64,000 nt of DNA from Wuchereria bancrofti (lineage: Eukaryota > Nematoda > Chromadorea > Rhabditida > Onchocercidae). The notes beneath the pieces were generated by a model. That model did not search any database, was not told where the DNA came from, and worked only from the letters and a program-made list of their open reading frames with translations. Positions 13,701-25,700 of this stretch are shown piece by piece; the first letter of the stretch is position 1, and every line of letters begins with the position of its first letter. The DNA lies in the NCBI GenBank assembly GCA_005281725.1, contig SSBO01000010.1:428461-492460 (forward strand). Reading direction: 5' to 3'. Position numbers and translations under genes: made by a program.

Positions 13701-16700
13701 TAAATTTAATTTTAAGAAATTTAACTGCTTATATGAGCTCTTTACGATTTTCAAAGTATGTTATCTTGCTGAAATTTTTGTTTACATTTCTTGAACATTT
13801 TAATGACAATATAATTAACAAATATAGTATAGTGAGCTTTTACAATTTGCCATTTTTAAACTATTAAAAATTAAAGTTCTAACTTTTATACTTTTATAAT
13901 TACCTTTTAAAGCTAAGAGAGAAACAAATTGTTTTATCATATAAAAAAGAAATTTATCACTTATTCATTTTTTTTTAAATTTTATACTCATTCAATTATT
14001 ACTGAAATAGTTACTTTCATTTTAACAATGATATACTGAAATTCTATTAAAAAATGGTTTTTTTTCTTATTTTCAAATTTTTAAATAATATTTTAGATTT
14101 TTTTAACCGCCATTTTTTTCATTTTTTTTGCTCTCTTTTTGTTTAATTTTTTTTTGAAAAAGAATATTTGCTAAGTAAATAGTACGACTATGATAAATAT
14201 ACTAAAGAGATAGTTATACTATCATCGACCACTTATGACAAATATATGAACTTTGACCTTATCAGTGAATAGTGTTATTTTACTTCCAATGAAATTAATA
14301 TTTTATGACAAAACATAAATTTCTTTTCATATTTGATCATAATTATTGCAATCGATCGATGATAGATCATTCGTGATAATAGTTATAACTTAAAGGAAAA
14401 AGAAAAACATAATTTCAATTCTGAAAGGGCTTTAAGTTCTATTTTTAATGATAATTATTGAGATAGTATTTGAATTAATTAATTAATTGTGGCAATAATT
14501 AATTGTTGATGATAAAAAAGATAAAAATGATAAAATCGTGTATGATAAATAGTTTAGATGGAGAAATTCATTTTATATATTCATTCATTCTTTGAAGTGA
14601 TCTTATCACTGCACAAAAAATGTAAATGTTGTAATATAAGAATAAAAATTGGAAATAACTAATGCTAATGATAAGGGTTGCAAACATTTTATAATACCTT
14701 ATCAGGTCAACCTATTTTCTATAGTCCTTTGAAATTTCATTGTTAATATTTAAACTTATCAATGATATTTGCTTGATAATAACGTAGTTAATGATAGCAG
14801 TATAATAATATTAATAATGATGATGATAATAATAATGATGATAAAGCAATGAGTGGTGAATGATGATATTAGCGATGATAATATATAATCGCTATAATAA
14901 TTAATAATAATAAATAACAGATAATGGCAAATAATAATAACAGATAATAATAATATCGACAAGTAGTAGTAATAAACAATAATAATATTAATAATAATAA
15001 ATAATAGTAGTAAATAATAACAAATAATAGTAACAGATAATAATAATATCTACAAATAATATTAATAATAATAAATGGTAATAATAACAAATAATGACAG
15101 ATAATAACAGTAATATTAACAAATAATAATAATAACAGATAATAAAATCTACAAATAATATTGATAATAATGGACAGTAATAATAACAAATAATGACAAA
15201 CAACAATAATAATGACAGATAATAACAGTAATATTAACAAATAATAATAATAACAGATAATAAAATCTACAAATAATATTAATAATAATGGACAGTAATA
15301 ATAACAAATAATGACAAACAACAATAATAATGACAGATAATAACAGTAATATTAACAAATAATAATAATAACAGATAATAAAATCTACAAATAATATTAA
15401 TAATAATGGACAGTAATAATAACAAATAATGACAAACAACAATAATAGTGACAGATAATAATAACAATAATATTAACAAATAATACTAAATAATAACACG
15501 ATTACTGTATTATTAATGATAATATTGAGAATAGAAGACGATTAATACAAATGAATGAAAAAGTTTATTTGATGAGAAATGCAAGAATTGTATAATTATG
15601 CAAACAAAATGTGATGTTTATAAACTCTTCGAAATATTAGTAAAAGGATGAGAATAAGTAGTTGCAACATTACTAATATTAATTTCCTCATATACTCACG
15701 TGATTCACATCATTTTACGATAATAACAACAAACTTTAATCTCAATCATTTCTTCATTTTCTTGTTTTGTTTGCATGTGTAATTTGCAATTTTATTTACT
15801 GATAAGCATTATTTATTATCTCAAATGATTATTTTTTTTATCGTATATGATAATTTTTTCATTTTCTATAAATAATTTCTGCTAGCATATTTTTGTATAT
15901 GTGATTGTTATAATTTGATATTTTCATGAGAAGTTTAATGAGAAATTTTAAAATTTTAAGAATGAATGAGACTGAGAATGAGAAGAAAGAAATTAGTGAA
16001 AGTTAAAGAATGCAAATAATAAGTTTAGAAGCAAATGAAATGAATTTTTTTTTTTTAATTTTATTAGTAGTATTATGTTTAATGGAATGATGAGAAATCA
16101 GAGAATGATCCGGAATACGATTGTTAATATTATGTTTTTTTTTGCGGAGTGATCCGGAATACGATTGTTGATATTATGTTTTTGTAGAGTGGTAGTCAGA
16201 AAGTAATCCTGAATTATGATTGTTAATAATGTTATGTTTTTTACAAAGCGATCCGGAATTACGATTGTTAATAATGTTATGTTTTCTGCAGAGTGATGAG
16301 GAATCAGAAAGTGATCCGGAATGTGACTGTTAATATTATGTTTTTTTGCAGAGTGATGAGGAATCAGAAAGTGATCCGGAATTGCGATTCTTACTAATAT
16401 AATGTTTTTGCAGAGTGATAAGGAATCAGAAAGTGATCCGGAATGTGACTGTTAATATTATGTCTTTTGCAGAGTGATGAGGAATCAGAAAGTGATCCGG
16501 AATGTGACTGTTAATATTATGTTTTTTGCAGAGTGATGAGGAATCAGAAAGTGATCCGGAATTACGAGAACCACAGGTGAAACGGCGACGTTTTCATAGT
16601 AGTGATAAAAAACGAATGAAATATGAGGAAACGGATGAATTAGGAAGAGGAAGTAACGAAGATATTATACCATTTGCTGAAGAAGAATACGAAAGTATCA

Positions 16701-19700
16701 ATTGCGAAACGATGCCGCAAACTGAGTTTGTATCATTGTAATCAAATATCATTGAAATGATAAATAGAGGAAATAAAATATCAATAGAATGATAAATAGA
16801 AAGAGAGAGAGAGAGAGAGAGAAAGAAAAAGTTTTTATAAAATATTAAAAATTTCTTTATAATATCAAATTTATTGATTGATTGTTAGTAGTATTTCATA
16901 TTAACTGAATAAATGAATGATTATTATTAGTAAGGTAAATAAGTGATAGTATTAATGAATGAATTGATAATTGTTAAAGGAATGAATAAGTAGAATTGAA
17001 AGTAATTAAACAAATAATGATAGTATTAAATTAAAAATGGGAATTTTATCAAATTATTATCAATTCAGGAAAAAATTATCAAAAAATTTTAGAGAGGAAA
17101 ATTTATGGAAAAATGATGAAAAAATGAAATTGGATGAATCAACAACATCTTCAACAACAACAACAGCAACAACAATAAGCAATAACAGCTATACAATAGG
17201 AAATCATCATTCTGATATTGATAATTTCTTGAATGATAATACGAATAAATTACAAGGAGTGAATTCTCATGCAGCGTATGCTTATTAATTTTAATTATTT
17301 TAATCAAATAATTAATTCAAATTATTTTAATTAAATAATATCGATGGGTGGTAGATTGCAACATTTGCTTCTTGCTAGAATTTTAGTTTAATCTATCAAT
17401 GATTATTATCAAAATTATCAGATTATCAATCAATTCAGGAAATTCATTCAGACAAAAAACAGTTACATTTTGCCATTTTTCTTTTTTCGAATAAAAAAGT
17501 ATCAATTTATCATCCCATAAGCTAGGGTCATTCTTTTTTTTTTTCAAAAAAGTGTGTCATCTTTTTAAATCTTTTAATTGAGGATAAATTTCACAGTTTT
17601 TTTTTCTTCTTTTTTTAAATGAAGCTCCTGAATTGATAGTAATTTAATATAAGAATATATTTTTAACTTTCAANTTATCAAAATTATCAGATTATCAATC
17701 AATTCAGGAAATTCATTCAGACAAAAAACAGTTACATTTTGCCATTTTTCTTTTTTCGAATAAAAAAAGTATCAATTTATCATCCCATAAGCTAGGGTCA
17801 TTCTTTTTTTTTCAAAAAAGTGTGTCATCTTTTTAAATCTTTTAATTGAGGATAAATTTCACAGTTTTTTTTTCTTCTTTTTTTAAATGAAGCTCCTGAA
17901 TTGATAGTAATTTAATATAAGAATATATTTTTAACTTTCAAATAAAATAAAATAAAGTGAAGTTTAATAATAAATATATTTCTAATTTTTCATTCTATAG
18001 AAATAGATAATATAAAAGAAACGGATGACTTATCTTTTGTTTTTTCCGGATTTTTTTATGAGCCAATCATTTTATCATTTATTAATGAAAATTATTATTT
18101 GTGCATTAAAAAATTCTTTTTGTATGAGTATTCGAGTTACTATTAATTAAATTATTTTATCATTTATTAATGGAAAATTTCTTTTATTTAAATCTGTAAT
18201 AATTTATTATTCAAAATATATCAAATATTATAATAATTATTTAATTTATTTTAAGTTTTCTATCACCAACAGATATAGATGAGCAACGACGACAGCGAAT
18301 TCAATATTCACCGGTGAAAAGTTTCTATAAGACAGTACCATTAGATGAAACTGGTAAGTCATCTTTTGTCACCATTTCATACTTTTAATCATCTTTGTCA
18401 CCATTTTATACTTTTGGTCATTTTTGTCATCATTTTATACTTTTAGTCATTTTTGTCACCATTTTACACTTTTAGTCATCCTTGTCACCATTTCACACTT
18501 TTAGTCATTTTTGCCACCATTTCATACTTTTAATCATCCTTGTCACCATTTCACACTTTTAATCATCCTTGTCACCATTTCACACTTTTAGTCACTTTTG
18601 CCACCACTTCACACTTTTGGTCATCCTTGTCACCATTTCATGCTTTTAGTCATTTTTGTCACCATTTTACACTTTTAGTCATCTTTTGTCACCATTTCAC
18701 ACTTTTAGTCATCTTTTGTCACCATTTTATACTATCGCATTTATTTCTAATATTACTTTATCATAAATGGTAATTATTTAAGATATAATAATATTTACAA
18801 GTACTATTTTTAACACTTCTTATCAGTTAATTAATCAACAATTTATAATCTTGAATATTTGAAATTAACTTTTCTAAAATATACCGATAAAAAAATCACA
18901 AATATTTTTACTATTATTCAGTATGCTACAAAATAGGTTTTTTTGTCATGAAAAATTAATTTTTTTTTTTTACAAAATCTGAAAAATCACTTTTTTTTAA
19001 AATAAATGCTTATAAAATTATAAACCTTTTTTTTTATAAATTTATAAATTCTTTTACATGAAGAAAAAAAAAGAGAAAATTGAAATTTATAAAATGATAT
19101 ATTATTGAAGGTGCAACAGATACAGAAATGACACGGGTATCAATATCAGGTTGGTCTACTAGTAATTTAGGTTATCCAACAACAGATATGCATGTACTTA
19201 CCGATTCATTAATTGTGAATACGGAAGAGGAACCTGAAATGGATGCTAATGGTGATATTAAGGTTTATTATTATTTCTAAATATCTTTTTTTTTTTTTTA
19301 TGCAATATTTATTAAAAGTAATATTTTTTTTTATTTTTTAGAGTTTATAATGAAATATTATTTAATATATTATTTTTTTGATATTAAGATTTGATATTAT
19401 TTCCAAATATCTTTTTTATTTTTTTTTCACTTTTTTATTTTTTTAGATTTTATAAATTTATTAAAAAAAAAAAAAAAAATGAATATTATTTTATTTAACA
19501 GGAAATCTTATCAATGTTAGATGATGAAAATGGTAATCCAAAATGGGATGAATTTGAACGACAAGGTACTCAATGGCGTGAATTTAAATATGGCAAAACT
19601 CGTTATCAATTATCTTTTAAGCGTAAATGGCTTCTTGGCTATGATGATAATAATGATAAGGTTTGTTTACATGCTCTTGTATTAGTTTAACTTAATTAAA

Positions 19701-22700
19701 TAATTAAATCATTACTGTTTAAATTCTGTTTAATAAATATATTTGTAAATTTTTGTCATTAGCAAATGTTACACATCAAGATGAGTTATTAAAATTGATT
19801 TAAAAAATTTATGCGATCATTTATCTACAATTCATATCTCAATGGTATGAATTTAAATATGGCAAAATTCATTATCAATTATTCTTTAAGTGTAAATAGC
19901 TCCTTAGCTATGATGATAATAATGATAAGACTTGCTGATTTGCTCTTGTTTTAATTTAATTTAATTAAATAATTACTGTTTGTTGAATTCTTGTGATCGT
20001 TTTAATTTGATTTAATTTAATTAAATAATTGAATAATTACTATTTATTAATTACAGCATTCTTGTGATGCATCAAGTGAAGAAAGCGATGATTTACCAAC
20101 AGATCTTAATAATTCAATCATTGAAATTAAATCTACCACACCATCATCAGTTCTGGATATGAGATTATCATCGTTGAAAAGACGGCGCAAAGGACGACTT
20201 AGCGCATCCGATCGTTTTCCATCAATGATAAAAATGTCTAATAGTGCACTTGGACAACAGGTTAACTTCTGAAATGTGATAAATTTAAATTTGATTTTAA
20301 CATCATTTAATAATGATTTGTATTTTTATTGTTTTCTGCTCATCTTAAAGTTTATTAATTTTTATCATCTATTCCTGATCCGGTTATTTCATCTAGTTCG
20401 GTTTTCGTGATCATTATTAAAACTCATTCAGGTCTTCCTTTTTACTCTTTCAAATACCTTTTTTTTTTTTGTTGTTGTTATTTTAGTTTAATTATTTCTT
20501 TTCTAATACAATAATAAAATTTTTAGAAATAATTAATTTAATATTATTCCTCTTCCTTTTTTTTCAGTTCTTTATGTAAATTTTAAAAATGAATTATTTA
20601 AACAAATTTTTCAAATTTTTAAATTGATAAGAATAATTTTAGGATGTGGAAAATAGTATTTGTTCACAGACGTGGTCTGAAATACCTCATCTTGATGGTG
20701 CTACCGCATCATTAGGTTCAATTCGTTTACCACCTGCACAAAATTTGGGTAATACATTTCGTAGTAATAAACATCAGACACGACGTAAATTACGTGCTCG
20801 ACGTCTTCCACGTTCAATGTCTGATGGTGAACATCTTGGAATGTGTATGGATGGTTTGTATTTTTCATCCTTTTTTATCATTTTTAATTAAAAATTTTTT
20901 TATTGTTTTTTAATTCTTTTTTTTTTCACTTGAATAAAATATTAAGCGTTAATAGCTTTAATTTTCTAAAAATATAACTGTTAAAAATTTGATTGAAAGT
21001 TAATAAAAAAAAACGATCATTTGTCATATATTTTGTCATTTTAAATTATTTTTATATGATTAAAAATTGATATTTGTATGTAAAAATAAAGAAATACTTG
21101 TTAAAAATTTGATTAAAAGTTAGTTTAAAAAAGTGATCATCATATGTTTTATCATTTTAAATTATTTTATATAACTAAAAGTTGATACTTATATATAAGA
21201 AATAATTGTTAAAAATTTGATTAAAAGTTAGTTTAAAAAAGTGATCATCATATATTTTATCATTTTAAATTATTTTATATAGTTAAAAGTTGAAATTTAT
21301 ATATAAAAATAAGGAAGCAATTGTTAAAAATTTAATTTAAAGTTAATAAAAAAGATGGTTTATCGTATATTTTATCATTTTAAAGTATTTTATATAATTA
21401 AAAATTATTATTTACATAAAAATTAAAAAAAAAAAAAAACATATTTTCCAGCATCAATTCATTCAGCACCTGGTGCATCAATGTCACATTGGAGCGCAAA
21501 CTTATGTCGTGACAGTGACACAACAGGACCTGATCAGAGTGATGCACCACCGTATGAATGGGATGATTACAAGGTTATCAGTTGATATCAATAAAATTTT
21601 TATCATAACATTTTGAACCAATATGTATTATATTAAATTAAGGTTAATTAGTGCATTAAACTTGAATGCCATGAAATGATCTTGCGAAAATGTAATTTTT
21701 GACCTTTATTTTATTTTAATTAGCATTTCATTACTATTTGACAGATACATTCATGATTAGTAATCGTAATAATCGTAATATTAGTGCATTAACTATTTAA
21801 CAGACATATTCATGATTAGTAATCGTAATAATCGTAATATTAGTGCATTATTTTAATTAGCATTTCATTGCTATCTAACAGATACATTCATGATTAGTAA
21901 TCGTAATATTAGTGCATTAACTATTTGACAGATGCATTCATGATTAGTAATCGTAATAATCGTAATATTAGTGCATTATTTTAATTAGTATTTCATTACT
22001 ATCTAACAGACACATTCATGATTAGTAATCGTAATAATCGTAATATTAGTGCATTAACTATTTGACAGATACATTCATGATTAGTAATCGTAATAATCGT
22101 AATATTAGTGCATTAACTATTTGACAGATGCATTCATGATTAGTAATCGTAATAATCGTAATATTAGTGCGTTATTTTAATTAGCATTTCATTACTATCT
22201 AACAGATACATTCATGATTAGTAATCGTAATAATCGTAATATTAGAAAAATTAATAGTTATGTTTCATCTTCCAATTAATTTATCTCTCATTACTAATCA
22301 TTCTGCATAATTATTACAATAATAATTATTATTATTGTTACAATTATTATTTATTACTATTATTAATGTCGTTATTATTATTATTATCAATTATTGTTAT
22401 TTATTTATTATTGTTATTGTTATTATCGCAGGAAGCGGTCTATTTCTGTCTCAAATTAATCTGTTCAAAAAGAAATTTTTTTTTTACTTTCTTTTCTCAT
22501 CATCATTCCATTAAGTTTCACTTCAATTTTAACTCATTAAAATTGATCAAATAGTTTTGAAAAAATTTTCCATCACATTTTGCCATTCTTTAAGTTTTCT
22601 TTTTCATCACTTATTATATCCTACTATCATATGTCAGAAAAAAAAGTTCAAATTATTCAAATTATATTACTTTAATTCATCTTTGAGATTTTGGATAGAT

Positions 22701-25700
22701 TTTATAAATAGAACATAATAAATGTTTATGAAACATATAGCATAATTTGTTTTAGCATTTTGCAAAATTTAAAACTAAACTAATAAAATTTGATTTCTCC
22801 AAGTTTATGAATGCTTAAAATTATTTAATCAATATTAGTACTCTACAAAATTCAGTTTTGTTTTTTAAAATTTACAAAATTATTTATAATTCTTTGCAGT
22901 TTGTTATATTTTATAAAACAATGATCGATGAAAAAAAAAAAGATTATCATTGCTCAAATATATATTAATTAATTAATTCCTTTTTATTTTCCTTTCTTCT
23001 CTCATTTGTTTAATCTTTTTTTTTCCTCTATTAATTACTTTTTCAAATTTTTATTTTTTTTTTACACCTGTAAAATGATATTATATAACAAAAATAAATC
23101 GAACAGATAAAAATATATTTCTATCATATTTAAATGAATAAATAGGACATTTTATTTTTGTATAATTTAAATTTGTAAATATATTTAAGCCACCAGCTAA
23201 AGCTGAAGATGGCTGGGATGAAATGAGTGATCGAGAAGATATATCAGTATTGACAATTGAGGATGATTATCATATGCAACTTGATAACTCTAATTTATCA
23301 CTTTCCACTCATTTATTATATTCATCGAATCATCATTCAACTTATAACATTGTAAGTTTTACTTTTTATTAATTAATTAATTTATCTCTCTCTTTTTTTT
23401 GCAACAAATTATCAATGATTAATGATTATTTTGTCTATTTATTATTGTTCTGATAAAGTTTTTGCATAGTGCTAATTATCTAATTAATATCTTCTCTAAT
23501 GCTAATAATTTTGCTATGATAGTTTAATAATTTTTTAATTTATCCAATTATTAATTTTGCAAATTTGTATTCATAATTGCATACGATAATAATATGAATG
23601 AAAATGTGATATGATTATTTGTACTGATATGATTATTTTCAATATTCTTTTTTCTTGATATAATTATTTTCAATTTTTTTTTTTCAAATTTTATTTTGTT
23701 AATTTTTTTTATTGTCTAGTTTAATGATATAATCAATTTGTAGGATGAAAAGAAGACATCAATACGAGGAAAAGCATCACGACCTATTGCTACTGTTACC
23801 GGAAAATGTATACGAAAGAATCCGGTAGGTTCTTCTGGTTTCTGAAAATCCGTTTTAGGAATTTCATGAATAGAATTCTTAGATTATAGTGTAATTAGCA
23901 GAAATTGAATGAATTTCCTCTGTAACAGTTCGTTGATGGCAAAAAAGGTCGTTGCTAGGGTGATTGATAATCAATGAAATGGGGAAAAGGGTGGGCAAAT
24001 GGGCAAAATGGGTTGGGTAACTTACCTTTCTCTCTCTCTTTCTCTTATTTATTTGTCAACCTTTTGTCAAATATCAATTAGAATGAATTTTATAATCATC
24101 TATACTTATCACAAATTTCATTTTAATTCAGTGAAATATTTATTACTTTAATTTATGTTGTCTTACCTTACCTTACTTTACCTTACCTTTACCTTCTAAC
24201 ATCTTTGTAATAAATTTGTGTTAATTTTTAATAATGAATAGAGAAAGTAAATGGATCACAGATAAAAAAAGCGAGGAAAAAAAATAAAAATTTTGGAAGA
24301 GAATTTTAAAATGCTTTCTTTTTCTCCTTCTAAAATTTTTTAATTAGCAATTTAATTTTTAATATCATATAGCTTATAATGAATTATCGATCTTTTACAT
24401 TTTTTTTTTGTGATTTATGTTGACATTTAACCTTTACGAATTGGTGAAATTTTCGTCTTTCTTTTTTGAAATGAAAAAAAAAAAGACAAAATTTTGCTTT
24501 TTTCTTTCTTTCTTTTTTTTTATGTGAATTAAAATTATTATTTTTCAGAATACCAATATTAATGAGAAGTTGGAATTAGTGAAAGCAAGGACAATACCAT
24601 TAATAAAATGCAAACTATTGAATTCATCAAAATTACGACATCTCTCAGAGTCTAATTTGAAAAATGTTTTGTTGACAAATGATGGTAATACAAACAAATG
24701 CATTCAATCATTTCCACTTCCAACACTATCCAAACAATCACCGCTGCCTATAATTTTGTCGAAGATTGAAAAATTTGCATCTTCGTTGAAGTTAATTCAC
24801 GATGACGATAGTGGTCTCGATTCATCATTCTCGACATTATCATCGATTAAATCATTGAGTGATATTGTTAGCACTCTCAAAATATTTACCGTAAATTTTT
24901 TTTTTCCCTCTTTTCTTTTTTTCTTTGTAAAGTTTATTAAATTTGAGAGAAAAAAAAAAGATGCTACACAAGAGTTAAATAGTTAACACTCTTTTTTTTT
25001 GAATAAAAATAATGTTAATGATAAAAAAAATTAAAAATTTCAAAGATAATTTTTGAACTGTTTAAAATTGTTAAAAATAGATTTTACTATAATATATATT
25101 TTCTTGTTTTGTTTTAATCTGATAATTTATTGTTTTCTTTTCTTTTACTGTTATTTAGAAAATAAAAAAAGATATTTTGAAAATGAAAAAAAAATTTTTT
25201 TTTTTTTTTTTTTAGGATATTCATGAACGATTATTGGATGAACAAGAGGAATTGCAAAATTTATTAAATTCAGACTCGTTTTCTGGTGATTTATCAGGTT
25301 TACTGAGAGAATTTGAACCATTATGTGAAGGTTATAAGGAAGCGGTAAAGAGAGTTGAGCAATTAATGGCGCAAATTGAAGCAATTCGAGATAAATGGAA
25401 TGATTGGTCAGAAACACAACGAATTATTCAAATGATGATGCGAACAATTGAAAATGATTTATTGGAACTACGAAAAGGAACTGATAATTCTGAAGTGAAT
25501 TGCTAAAATATAATTTTTAATCTTATATACTTATTTATAAATTATTTTTTTTTTTTATTTCCAGAAATTATATCATTAAATTTTACTTAGATCAATTGCT
25601 ATTAATGAAATATACTTAGATGAATTATCTCAGTTATTGCAATTATTATTAATAAAATTTACCTAAGATCAATTATTATTATTAATAAAATTTACCTAAG

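Larger units (their letters stand above)
7730..16085. other. KASH intron 4, no exon found outside repeats
   Basis: 8.8 kb of AT-rich sequence with several repeat blocks (gap duplication, TTA microsatellite, TTTACCCTAATAG array, 118-bp array). The stretches 8190-9830, 12240-14750 and 15500-16085 hold only poly-T/poly-A tracts and short simple repeats; nothing coding stands out. Confidence 0.6.

Noticed and set aside
14869..15479. Long minus-strand open frames rich in Leu/Ile/Tyr
   Set aside because: They are translations of the TAA microsatellite and its 118-bp higher-order repeat; no start context, domain or codon bias.
22431..22500. Extra KASH exon after ATTATCGCAG
   Set aside because: Frame is open for only a few codons (EAVYFCLKLICSKRN) and there is no usable donor before a poly-T run; exons 12 and 13 already join in phase.
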